NCBI RefSeq assembly: GCF_932526225.1
Contig: NC_064035.1
Coordinates: forward strand, 13,150,566 to 13,214,565
Source of the DNA: Nematostella vectensis
Taxonomy: Eukaryota > Cnidaria > Anthozoa > Actiniaria > Edwardsiidae
Length of the DNA stretch: 64,000 nt
Direction of reading: 5' to 3'
In this document: positions 23,501-35,600 of the stretch, in pieces
How positions within the stretch are numbered: the stretch's first letter is position 1
Layout: the number at the start of each line of letters is the position of its first letter
Notes under the pieces: generated by a model
Told to the model about the DNA's origin: nothing
The model's input: the letters and a program-made list of their open reading frames with translations, nothing else
The model's database searches: none
Program-made: the position numbers and the translations under genes

Positions 23501-26500
23501 AATATTGGCAGATTCAGAATTTATTTATTGTGCATTTATGTATGAAGATGAAATAGTATACTCCATTGTGCCAGGGAAATGTGAATGCACCTGAAGTAGG
23601 GCAAAAAATGAATTTATTCTGGTTTCTGTGGGTTCTTGTCTTAAATTGTATTTCACGTTTCAAAGGTTTAAGGGTGTACTGACATTAGTCTGCTCAGTAA
23701 CAACGTTGTAAAGCTGCTGGCATTCAGCGCGCACATACGTAACACAAAATTCGTAATTCGCAAGCTTGGCTTAATGTGCCCATCTCTCAAGATTCTTAAA
23801 ACATATTCAATATTCATTTCTGAGCAATTTTACTTGAAATATTTGTTTTTTTTCTGTATCTATGACGTCATATTATGAGGTGATGGGGTAAGGTCATCAT
23901 AACTGTCAGCACACTTTTGGTGTGCAACTTGGCAAATATCAGACCCTTATGACTTTGTACAAGGCTTTTATGCTATATTCAATTTTCCTTAGCAACAGAT
24001 GTCGGTAAGCCTTTAAAAGGTTCTTATTTTGGTTTTATAGGTCTGAAAAAGTCTTAAACATGTCTTTGTTGGCTGTAAAACTGGGGTAACCATGATTCAA
24101 ATGTATCCCAAGGACACATCAGGCATGATTATAACAATAGACAAGGATTTAGAAAATGATACACTCTCCAAATCAGGGCTTCTGGAATTACGCAGAAAAA
24201 ACTCAAAATTACGCTGGATTAGTCCTAGGCCTTCACGGTTTAGCAAAGAGCACCTATGTAGTCATTTTATTTGTTTTCGAAATCCAGTACGAAATATCAC
24301 ACTTACGAAGAATATCTGTCTTTTTTACAAGAAATAAAGGTAAGACCCCTAAAAGAACACATCAGCTGTGCACTTGAATGTTTTGTCTTTCAAAATTACT
24401 CAAATCACGCCGGATTACGCGGAAATTTGTGGATGACGCGGATTACCAGGAGAAAGCCAAAATACAGGCTTCCGCACAAGCACGTAATTCCAGTAGCCCT
24501 GCCAAATGATATACTTTCCATCTGTGTTTTAGGAAGTGTTGCACTCATATCCTCTCCATCATATCTCCTACTGTGCTGATGATAAGAGAAACAAGCGTGT
24601 CTTTGCATTCATTGCAAAGGACAAGACGTCCCCTAAGCATACTTGCTATGTGTTTGAGGCTGAGAGATTGGTAAGTTGCTCAATTAAGCCCCTGCAGTAG
24701 TAGAATATTTTCCAATATACCATCATATGACAACTATTCTAAATAATGTGTGTCAAAATACTACCATTATAAAGGATTAACATTAGCCAACCACAATGCA
24801 ATCCATTATTTTGACTGTAAAGCTTTGCCATGAATTGGAAGTCTACCTAATTATACATTGCTTTTTTTTTTCAATTTTGTTGGCATAAACTATGTTTTAT
24901 AAAGAAGGGCTTACGGGTAAGATGTCATGAAATCCTGTTAAGTAACCAAAGCAGGAAATGAGGCAGCACAGCCACCATCTTGGATAACACGCTCCACAGG
25001 GGGAAGGGGAGAAAAATTGCGTGGGGGAGGGGGAGAGGGGGAAAAGAACGCCTTCACAATGTCTCACCTTTTTCATTCGACACCCCTAATATAACGTGAC
25101 GGAGAGTTGACAGCTAAATAACATGTCACATAATCGTTTTCGATTAATTTGATTTGATTCTCGCGAAGTGCTGCGTGCAATTCAAAACAAAACAAACTCA
25201 CGTAGATGGAACTAAAATCTTAGCGCTGCACAAAGGTAAATAATGCAAGGTGTAGCTAATCTCCCCTAAAACGTAAAAATAGCACCTAAGACTGTTGGAT
25301 TACTTGCAAACAACTGTTGTAGGCTTTTCAATTTTCAATTAAATATAGACCTTGGTAGGCCATCGTGGGAAAACTGCAAGAATCTGCAAGAACACAAGAA
25401 TATTACGACAAGAAATCCCTTGCCGGGAGTTGGTGAGGAATTTGGGTTTCTGTGTTTCGTGCAACAATTTTGGGGGTGGGTCTGCAAACCATGCGGAAGG
25501 ATTATTAGAAGAACACATACGTTTTATTTCGAATTGAAAATCGCACTCACAAACAAGAATAGAAATAAGAACCGTAGCCGAACAGTAGATAAACGCTGGC
25601 GGTTCCTAAATCTTCAAGAATACCACTTGTCTGCTACAGAAGCTGATTATGCTGAGTTTGTGTGATGTTTCTCTCGAAAGGCAATCTCAGAAACGAAAAA
25701 ATCATGGTTTTACAGAATCCTTTCGGGAACACAGCTATCAAATCTTTGTCTTCTAACAAGGCTTTCAAAGCTGCCTCATGCTCGTCTTAAAATAACGGAT
25801 TTGCTTTCAAACGAAGAATGTTTAGAGCTTTTTGGATTGCTTCCTAGGTAATCGCTACGTTTAATTAGCACTGAAAGTGCGAATGTGAAAAAGCTATGGA
25901 GTGATGAGTGATGGGAGGTCATAAGCCAATCAGATCGCTACGTCCGTATACAGACGAAGTTTGAAATCTATGAACAAAATGGCGAGACATCCTGTAGGCG
26001 TTCTTTTCCCCTCTCCCCCTCCCCCTTTTTTCTCCCCTTCCCCCTGCGGAGCGCGTTATCCAAGATGGCGGCCGTGGTATGCGACCCCCGTGTCCATGCC
26101 AGAAAAACTGTCAAAGCCTACAAGTAGGCTAGAAGTGAGGGTAATTTCTAAAGGTTCTTAACAAAAATGGAGGTTGTCAAATGCAAACATGTAAATAGAT
26201 AAGTAACATTTAGCAGTTTTTTAATTATCCAAGCTGAGGATCAAGTCTAAACAGTTAAAAATATCCCACAATTTATTTTGCATGCTGTGTTCTGAAAGTT
26301 ATTTTCATACGGCTGTTATTTCCCAATCTAAAATGTCTTCACTATAAAACAGGCTGAAGAACTGACTCTGACTGTTGGGCAAGCATTTGACCTTGCGTAC
26401 AGGCGGTTCCTTGAGAGAAAAGGCAGTGAGAAAGTCGATCACAGTGCGAAACACATGACAGCTATGCAGCAACAGATCAAGGAGGCTGAGGCAGAAAAGG

Positions 26501-28215
26501 AAGCCCTCAAGCAGAAGATTGCTCAGTTGGAAAAGGCACAGCAAGGAAATAACGCTGGAGAGAATGGAGTAAGTGGTGATAATATGTAAGTGAAAGGGGC
26601 TTTTTTCAACTGTTCAGCAAGATTCACCTATGTAGTGTGATGCATGCTTATGTGGTCAACTTGACAGTTTTGTGAAGTAGGCCAATTAAAACCAATGCGA
26701 GAAACATAATATCTCCATGACATTGTCATTAACTTGCCAACTACCAAGGCAAAGCAATCTGTCTCTGATAATGTTTTATTGTGACTTATTGTGACTCCCG
26801 ACTAGTTTGAGCAAATTGGCAGCTGTGGTAGTTCTCGACCAAGAAACACCTTTTGTTTACTCTCAGCAGCAAAGCACAGGCTCCAACAATGACAACCTGC
26901 TAGGTGATGACTTGCCGACAATTCCAGGCATTGCACCACCCCCAAAAGTGACAAGACCATCCAGGCCATCACAGGAACTATTTGACCCATTTGACCAGTC
27001 ATCAACATATCCACAAGAGCCAAAAGCCAGCACGAGTGACCAGCTCTCGTCACTGTTTGATGCACAGCCTTTACCCAACACCACAAACAGCACGAGTGAC
27101 CAGCTGTCGTCACTGTTTGATGCACAGCCTTTACCCAACACCACAAACAGCACGACGAGTGACCAGCTGTCGTCACTGTTTGATGCTCAACCTTCAACCT
27201 ACACCACAAACAGTACCAGTAGTATGACCCCTCCATATGACCAGTCACCCAGCGTCAACCCTTTCTCATCACCATTTGATAGTGACAGTCTGGACTTGTT
27301 AGATCAAAAGCCAACAGCTGAAGTTGCCCCACCAAACAACAATAATAACAACAATATTACATCTAAAGCAAATGGGAGTACAGAGCGCCTACGTCCTGCT
27401 CCAAGGACAGCCATTGTGCCGAATCTTCCTCCACCTCCTTCAAAACAAAGCGTAAAAGCTGCCAAAATGGCAGCCACTGGAGGCGCCCCAACACCCTCAC
27501 CGACTGCTAGAGTTCCTCCCTCACAGCCAAGTGCACAGGCTAGTACAGGCAAGTGCAGTTGTATTAGGACAAAGATTGTTTATGTAGAAACCACTAAGAT
27601 TTTCAGTTTTAACTGTAGTTTGTACTGTTTGGAGTTGATAGAATTCCATGGTCATTCCATTGCTGAGACCCAGTGCTTGGTTATGTTATAGCCACTTGAT
27701 ACAAAAAAGTTTTTTTTCTATTGTGAACCAGTGGTTTTCATTTTGTTTCTTGTTCTAGATCTGTTGAGTCTGGAGTCATCCTCTTCAACCCAATCCAACC
27801 CATTTTCCAAGGGTCAGAGTTTTGACCCATTTGCAGACCCCATCTTTGATCCCCTGGAGTCAAGATCTGCAAGCTCAGACACATCATTTGATAGGCAGAT
27901 GAAGGCTATGCAGGTACTGTCTGTCTGTCTGTCTGCCCATCTGTCTTTCTGTCTACCCGTCTTTCTGTCTGTCTGTCTGTGACTGTCTGTCTGTGTCCGT
28001 CTTTCTGTCTGTCTGTCTTTTTATCCGTCTGTCTGTGTCCGTCTTTCTGTCTGTCTGTACGTACTTCTGTCTGTCTGTCCATCTGTCCGTCTTTCTGTCT
28101 GTCCGTTTTTCTGTCTGTCTTTATTAATAAACATTCAAGTGTAACACGTTTTGTATTCATCCAGGATGGCTTTTCGTCGGGACTGGTCATGGACAACAAT
28201 TTGTTTTCATCCTGA
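20589..28215 (+). CDS. GULP1: GULP / CED-6 PTB-domain engulfment adaptor
   Basis: Nine exons: 20589-20622 (or -20634), 20744-20808, 23043-23114, 23364-23474, 24533-24670, 26353-26568, 26867-27548, 27759-27913, 28165-28215; about 507 residues. Phases match at all junctions. Residues from exons 2-6 form a PTB domain that matches GULP: WLHAPESL, TEVAEAKGTEVIKEA, FANHIKKSE, ISYCADDKRNKRVFAFI, CYVFEAERLAEELTLT, GQAFDLAYRRFLE. A coiled coil follows in exon 6. The family links phagocytic receptors (NPxY tails of MEGF10/CED-1 or LRP) to engulfment and endocytosis. The long tail has NPF and DPF motifs (FDPFDQSS, NPFSSPFD, SFDPFADPIFDP), which in other adaptors bind EH domains and AP-2. Exon 7 holds three tandem 20-residue repeats (TSDQLSSLFDAQPLPNTTNS). 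It is longer than human GULP1 (304) and nearer to fly and worm CED-6. Intron 7 appears to use a GC donor. Confidence 0.95.
22360..22870. mobile_element. ~0.5-kb dispersed element, copy B (GULP1 intron 2)
   Basis: Inverted relative of 8690-9215: it carries gaatctgtcccgagggggtg, catgtcagtttctggttt, gatgacttgttgt, aggtagttgcct and ccatgggggtgggggtttca in the reversed order. It lies between exons 2 and 3 of GULP1. Boundaries are approximate. Confidence 0.75.
24174..24501. mobile_element. hAT-like MITE in GULP1 intron 4
   Basis: The left end is cagggcttctggaattacg and the right end cgtaattccagtagccctg: 19-bp inverted repeats with one mismatch. Both sides are flanked by ccaaat directly at the element ends, a probable target-site duplication of at least 6 bp. 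CAGGG-type termini are typical of hAT elements, whose target duplications are usually 8 bp, so the class call is tentative. The 328-bp element has no coding capacity for a transposase. It ends 31 bp before exon 5, so it lies within the acceptor region. Confidence 0.75.
24972..26071. mobile_element. 1.1-kb TIR element in GULP1 intron 5
   Basis: The left arm begins ccaccatcttggataacacg and the right arm ends as its inverted complement (gcgttatccaagatggcgg). Both arms continue through a gggggaaggggagaaaaa segment to a matching aaaagaacgcct, about 80 bp in all (24972-25053 against 25996-26071). The 0.9-kb interior has only short ORFs that I do not recognise. It is inserted in the same transcript orientation context as intron 5 and does not disrupt exons. 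Confidence 0.82.
27549..27554 (+). promoter_or_regulatory. GC-type 5' splice site of GULP1 intron 7
   Basis: The exon 7 end reads gctagtacag followed by gcaagt. CAG|GCAAGT is the strong consensus of U2-type GC-AG introns and gives phase 1, as exon 8 requires (G + AT gives the Asp of DLLSLESS). A weaker GT site five bases earlier (cta|gtacag) also gives phase 1, so it cannot be excluded from sequence alone. Confidence 0.65.
27917..28125. repeat. (CTGT)n-rich microsatellite in GULP1 intron 8
   Basis: About 200 bp of imperfect ctgt/ccgt/ctttctgt repeats begin three bases after the exon 8 donor (caggtactgtctgtctgtct) and end about 40 bp before exon 9. Confidence 0.95.
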
Positions 28216-29689
28216 GACCCTTAGAACAATATGAAAGAATCCATCTTCATAGTAAGTATAACCTTTGATTAGCAAGCATGCCTAAGGGATAAAGCTTGCA
28301 GAAAAGAGAACTTTGCATCGATTCATTGTTGTGAACGTTCTCACAATGTGTCCTTTTCTTTCCAGATACTGGTAAAAATATAGAATTATCTAGAATATGA
28401 AAATCCCACCTATCACAAAAAAATCCATATGATATATTTTTAAGACAATGCTCAAGTATAGTATTCTACACAGAGAAAGCGGTCATCAGCTAGTCTTCTA
28501 GGTCATCACTGCCCTGTGTGTTTCCCATGGTTAAGTCTTATTTATTTTATTGAAATTCAAATGTTGATTTAAAAGTAAGGTTTTCTTGTAAGCAAAGGTA
28601 ATAATAGCAAGACATTGTCGCTAGTTGTGGTGAATTTTTAGCCCTAGCTGCAACAGTATACTTATTTTCTTTATTTTGAAGTACACTTTCGTACCTTTAT
28701 TTTATGTGGGTCTTCCGCTGACCCTCCCTCTCCCTGTGCATGTCCTGCTTTAGGGTACACATGGTGACACATTCAACAGATCAACAAATATATTGATTGT
28801 AATATAAGATGCAGTTTATTGTTAGAAAAAAATAAAATATGATTTGATACTTTGGATTATATCTTGTCAATGATTTATTTGGCTTTTATCGGTTATGTTT
28901 GCATGAGCCTAGCCTCCAGGCCTCCCCGCTTGATAAATCGAACAAATTGGAACAAAATGACAACCGAATTGAGTTCAATTGGTTCGGCAATCGAACTCTT
29001 ACAAACCAAACATTGAGCCATCACCGTCTACGAACTCACTTTAGTTTTTTTTAATACTCTCGGGGTACAAGAGCCTTTATCTTTGCTTGTTTGTAGATAC
29101 AGACTGACATCCCGGGTATTTCTCCAATGTCCTCTCGCTTGACATTTTTAGCCTTCCTGACAACACTGCCACGCACTAAAGGCCAATCATAGCTTCACAG
29201 TTGCAAACCGGATATGATTGCCGACCGGAAGTTACGCACCGACGGGAGTGTCACGGAAGGGCAGAGTGTCTTAACGAAGGCGTACATCGCTATGTTTATT
29301 TTAATCATCACCGTCACGCAATAACAAGACCTAAATTCTGATACATAATCATCCCTTTGATACTATATAGAAGTGAAGGTTCCATGATATAAATCACGCC
29401 AAAGCTGTCGTACGAAGAACCACTGTCACTTTATTTATAATAGAAGCGGTTTAGGCTGAGGCTGGAATACTTGAATGCACCTTCCTCCCCCTTTTCTATT
29501 ATTCCCGGCGGCAGAGTGTTACCGTCCAAGTAGTAGGCGTGTACACGCGTCACTGCCTGTAACATCACTCCAATAAAACACCATGCACACTCACTATCGA
29601 GTCAAAATCGCACCTACACAGACATCCGCTTCATTACAGACATAACACTTAGTCTCTCATAGTTTACCCCAACGTCAAAAAGTTGTGTC
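28216..29689. other. GULP1 3' UTR and upstream region of the integrin gene
   Basis: A poly(A) signal AATAAA lies at 28831-28836, consistent with a 3' UTR of about 620 bases. From about 28900 to 29689 the sequence is unique, without a recognisable exon, and probably holds the integrin promoter and 5' UTR. No specific promoter motif could be supported. Confidence 0.6.
28831..28836 (+). terminator. GULP1 poly(A) signal
   Basis: AATAAA in an AT-rich context about 615 bp after the GULP1 stop. It is the canonical hexamer; use is inferred. Confidence 0.6.
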
Positions 29690-32600
29690 ATGGGGGCCGT
29701 AAAGTGCATACTGGCCGTTCTACTCGCCGTCCTACATGTGGTTATTTGTTTTAATGTAGATATTTCGGAACCGATCGTGTTTCGCTCACAAGCAAAGAAT
29801 GATTACTTCGGGTTCACAGTAGCTCTGCATTCGTATGGTGACGATAAGTGGTAAGTACATATATCTATCTACTCATTTTGTATTCGGCTGTGGCTAAGTT
29901 GTTTATACCGTCTTTTGTAGCATTATAGTATCTTGTAATAGATCTCACCAAATGTTTATAATTACACCCAATAAAGTAATAATACTTATGGATGTATATT
30001 TAGCTATCTCTTCCATTGGTTGATAATCCGTTTAGTTGAGTTATCTCACCTTCGCTAATATGATAAGTGCATATATAGTTTTATTTAGTTTAATCCTACA
30101 ATATCAAATTATATTATCCAAATTTACGACAATCAGTTAAAACTCTTTTAAACCTGCCCTTCCCTCGCCCATGTCGTAGGTTTAACCGTAGTGTTAATCT
30201 ATAGGTGTTGAGTAGTAAAGCCTTTTTGTGCGCTTTTCAGCATGAATAGATTTTATCCTATTGTGCCCCACAACCAGCCGTTTCATCAGTTTAGGTATTT
30301 CCAGGCCTTCCCCAAAAATCACAAAGAATTGAAGAAAAATACGGAAAATTTTAACCGGATACCGGTAGCCTGCAAAAGATAACATATCAGATAACTTTTA
30401 GTACTGATCTAAAGGAATTTGTTTTGGTACAAAAAGATCAGTAAGTGTCTTCATTTATGTCACGCAATATGTGTCATTATGATAATTTGGTGTATATCAA
30501 ATCAATTCATTTAAAACAGGGATCTACCTCATCAATTTCACTCTCTTTGTATTTTATCGATGCTAAGGTATTTAAATTTTAGATTAATCTTAAGAATGTA
30601 GTCGATTAAAAGCTGATACGAAAACGACCCCAAATGCCAAAAGCTTCGGGAGTTACTGAGACATGCGGACGACTTCCAGACCACAGAAATATCATTGAGT
30701 CTGCTTTTAGACATTTACTGCTATTATATGGAAATATTTCTGGTTGGGATAGGTTTATATATTTAAATGGATAACCAAAAAAAGAAACTCTGTTTTTGAG
30801 GGCTACCAGGAAAGCATAGTAAATTGAAAATCACTTAATTGAACGACCCGTCGTGAGAATATTCGGTTGATCAAAGATCACCGTCCCTGGGTATCCTGGG
30901 TACTCGCTCCTCCTGGCCGGTCTTCGTAGTCAGGGCGCATAGTAAACGAACGAAGCTCGAGACTCTGGTACCCTGGGCAGTCCCTGTGTTCATGTGATGA
31001 CGCCTAACACTCAGTGACTACTCGTTATACGCTATACGTATAAAGTTATACTCGTTATACGTTTTCACCAGCGTGGTTTTATGTATGTTGTATGTACAAT
31101 AGTGGATGTTCTTTATCCCCTTTATGTAGCGCTCGATCCAGTTAACTTTCCTCTCAGGATTCAGGATCCCATGCTAAAAATGAGCGTGACTAAATCTTTG
31201 ATCAGCTTCGCATAACTTCATAGCATCTCGTTACCCCGCTTCCCTTTCCTACTCAGGCTAGCTACGCCGGTTTGCATACAAACAATAAATTACAGAAATC
31301 CGGGTTCTAAGGGTGGTCAAGATCAAGTCATTTATGCGTTGTTGATAATCGTTGACGTTTGCGTTTGTCAGGTTACTGGTCGGTGCGCCATTAGCAAATC
31401 AAACCGCGCCGTTTGGTTCCCGCTTCAAGATACACGAGCGCTATGGTGGTGTCTTCAAATGCAGGCCGAGAAAAAATAGCGCGTGTGAAACCATCCCTAT
31501 TGATACAACAGGTACTTTGGGAATAACGTACGAGGGGATATATATTTTTATAAAATATTTGTACCTGCACCCACCCTCCCTCTTCAAATCCTGGCTATGC
31601 GCCTGCGCAGTGGATCGTTAGGCTAGAGGTTTTGACAGCGCAAAAATCCAAAGAGTGGCATTCGGATTACACTAGACGCGATGAAGGTATCTCTCGCGAA
31701 CGCTGTCAGTCGTGTGCATCAATTTCTCTTTTTCGCACTAGGCTTGTCTTCTGACATTTTTGTCGCTGGCTGCAAATGTGCCTCTGATCACAGTTAAAAA
31801 CAGACAGGGTAACCGTTTTGGGCGTGGTCAACAGACATTTTTACCCCTAAAACTGGGTTTGGCTAAAGCAATTTTAACCCCCCACTGCCGTTAATTACAT
31901 GACTTGGGGTTTACTTAAAATAACTTTTGGGTGTTTCAGACCACCATTAGCATGAGACCCCTAATTGATAGGAAAAAATACCTGTCTACGTTTATGGAGA
32001 GTCTCTCCTGGCACTTGGTTGAATGCTAAAGAAATGTTCGCATGTTCGTTAGATCCCCTTTACCAGGATTTCAATGGTGAGCAGATTGACATAGAGGAGA
32101 AAGCTGGGCAGTGGCTCGGAGCGTCGCTGTTCAGCACCGGACAGAACGGCAAAGCCGTGGTGAGTGTGAATATAGGGTAGGGACAGAGGGGGGGAAATAG
32201 GGGAGAAGAATAGAGGGAGGGATGGGCACGGGGGAAAAGGGAGGATAGAAAGGGTAGAGTTAAACTCACTCATCCTTTTTTCTTGATGTCTCTGTCAGGC
32301 TTGCGCCCCAAGATATACATTTCGTGGCAACTTCATCAACAGGCCGGAAAAACGACCACGAAATGTGATTGGACGGTGCTTCCTGATACGAGATGATCTC
32401 AGAGGGTTACACAAGAGAGTGAGCCCTTGTTACCATGGATGTAAGTACCAGAACTAGACGGGGGGTCAGTAGGTGACGGTAACCTTGGGTACGAGATGAT
32501 CTTAGAGGATTACACAAGAGAGTGAGCCCTTGTTCAGGGTGGTGAAGTGTTTTTTCGTGAAACGAGATTTGGCCATTTTTCACTGTCAAGAAACGTGAAA

Positions 32601-35600
32601 TCGCCCATTTCGACGTCCGTGAAACGTGATTTAGCTCTCCTCGTGAAACTTGATTTAGAAGTTTCAAGTCTCCGTGAATCGAGATTTAGCTCAAGTTTTT
32701 GAGTGTGTTGAACGGAGAATCATGTGGCCTTTCCAAAATAGACAGATTGTATTGTCGTATGCAGTAAATACAAATATTTTTGGATTTGGACGCGGTACTA
32801 CTGTATTAGCGATTTTGGACGTTATATTACGGCCCATTTGCGAGTTTTGGACGCGATATTAAGGTTTATGAACGTGAACGTGAAATGTGAAAAGGACATT
32901 TTTGGTCTATGAAACGTGAAAAAAGCCATTTTTCGGGTTCGTGAAACGTGATCCATATCCCCCTTTACCACCCTGCGTGTTACCATGTAAGTACCAGAAC
33001 TAGACGGGGTGTCAAATGGTCGGAAGATTCAGAGATGTTCACTGGATCAGTCCGTGTGTGTTTATAGCTGGATGTGCTCATCTAGTTATATTACCAAAAC
33101 CAGTAATTGGACCAATGAAAACCGCGTCTTGGTTGAGAAGCTCCGCAAGACTAGAGTTGACTGCATATTGAAATAGGCTTAAAGGTACGATAGATTTTAG
33201 GCACCGCTTCCGCTCTATTAAACACCTTCCCATCTGAGACGAGTCTGGCAAAGTTGACAAAGGCGAATCTGGAATCAGAAATAGAAATAACGCTTTATCT
33301 TTCATTGTAGCCAACGGTCGTGAGCTAATGTACGGGTATGGACAAGACGGCATGTGCCAGGCTGGCTTTAGCACAGTCATCACAAACGACGACACCCTCG
33401 GCTTCGGCGCGGTGGGCGTGGGCTACGGAAAAGGTATCACGTGAGAATCAGCCGATAGTATTTACCAGCATCCATCCTCTGGCCCAGGTCGATTCCCACG
33501 CATGTGCAAAACACAAGTTCAAATGGTTTCAAAACTTAAAATGTGTCTAACGGGGTGTAATCTTCTGTTATCCAGGGATGATAGGAGCATATTTTGATCG
33601 TTCTGACAGCACAGTGTTTGCAAGGAGTAGTGACCTCAAGGTCGGCTATTTTGGTGATGTGTTTGGTACGTACTCATCATGCGGTTTGAGTCACATGCCA
33701 TGATCATGTGTCTTGTGTTACGTGTTGTGACATACACATTGTCCCACGTGACCTTATAACTGTGTATCGTTTTAGGTTATACCATGACCGCTGGACGATT
33801 TAAGAGAAGCGGGAAAGAACGTAAGTCAAGCTGGCATTGAGTGATTATCACGTCATCTAAATTTTAAGATTAAACCTTTTCCCACTATTCCTTGTTTAGA
33901 ATTGATCGGAAGCTCACCACGTGCCGACGACATTCGAGGACGAGTGAGTAAACGTGCACATGCACATTACATGGACCTTACAATCACTGGCTAGCTCATT
34001 CAACTAAATGAAAGGAGAGAGATGAAAGAGTTATAACTTATCTGCATTGTGTCCCTAGGTTATGGCTTTTGATGTTGTTGGTGACGAGCAAATCAAAGTT
34101 AGCTTTACATTACCATTACCACCCGACAATCAGGTATGCCACTTACACTACCCCCCTGACAATATGGTATGCCACTTACACTACCCCTGACAATATGGTA
34201 TGCCACTTACACTACCCCTGACAATATGGTATGCCACTTACACTACCCCTGACAATATGGTATGCCACTTACACTACCCCTGACAATATGGCATGCCACT
34301 TACACTGCCCCTGACAATATGGCATGCCACTTACACTACCCCTGACAATATGGTATGTCACTTACACTACCCCTGACAATCAGGTATGCCACTTACACTA
34401 CCCCCCTGACAATATGGTATGCCACTTACACCACCCCTGACAATATGGTATGCCACTTACACTACCCCTGACAATATGGCATGCCACTTACACTACCCCT
34501 GACAATATGGTATGCCACTTACACTACCCCTGACAATATGGTATGCCACTTACACCACCCCTCACAATATGGTGTGCCACTTACACTACCCCTGACAATA
34601 TGTCACTTACACTACCCCTGACAATATGCCACTTACACTACCCCTGACAATATGGTATGCCACTTACACCACCCCCTCTCTGACAACAAGGTATGCCACT
34701 TACACTATCCCTGGCAATATGTCACTTACACTACCCCTGACAATATGCCACTTACACTACCCCTGACAATATGTCACTTACACTACCCCTGACAATATGC
34801 CACTTACACTACCCCTGACAATATGGTATGCCACTTACACCACCCCCTCTCTGACAACAAGGTATGCCACTTTCACTACCCCTGGCAATATGCCACTTAC
34901 ACTACCCCTGACAATATGGTATGCCACTTACACTACCCCTGACAATATGCCACTTACACTACCCCTGACAATATGGTATGCCACTTACACTACCCCTGAC
35001 AATATGGTATGCCACTTACACTACCCCTGTCAATATGGCACTTACCTATCCACCGACAATCTTGTATGTTACTTTATATTTCCCTACTCACAACTGTGTT
35101 TATTTCAGCCTGGAAGTGCGTTCGGATTCTCGATGTGTGCAGTAGATCTCAATAACGATGGGTAAGTATGTTGGTCGTTAAGTTGGATTTTTTTGTAGAT
35201 TTTCCTTTTTTCGCAAGCTTTCGCGCAATGCCAAATTACGACAACTGTAAAAAAACAAGAGATTATTAAAGAATTATCAGGCATATTCGGGAAAGTGTTT
35301 GGAATCAATCCTCTACAAAAACATGAACAAAAATTGTCAGAAATTAAACACAGCGCGCGTGCGCGCGGAGAAACAACAAATTTGCAAAATTCATTGCTTC
35401 AAAACCTATCTAATCCTCCGTTATGTTTCGTTTTGTTGTAAAAAAGGCCAATAGATAGAATGGTGTATTTTTGTCCAATTTCGAACTTTATTATTAATTT
35501 TCTGACTTCTTTCTACGGAGCTCTGCACTCAGTAAAGTCAATAGACGAATGACAGCTTGCCTAAGGCATGCCCCTTTTATAGTGCGCGTTCGTTTGACTT

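Noticed and set aside
25352..25665. Possible transposase fragments in the 1.1-kb TIR element
   Set aside because: The short ORFs show no recognisable transposase motif; treated as non-autonomous interior.
26802..27248. Minus-strand ORFs rich in Trp/Cys and plus-strand alternative frame
   Set aside because: Shadows of GULP1 exon 7, created by its tandem 60-bp coding repeat.
32061..32159. Integrin exon 3 starting at ttaccag|gatttc
   Set aside because: The phase does not match exon 2. The acceptor at cgttag|atcccc restores the frame and gives a plausible blade sequence.
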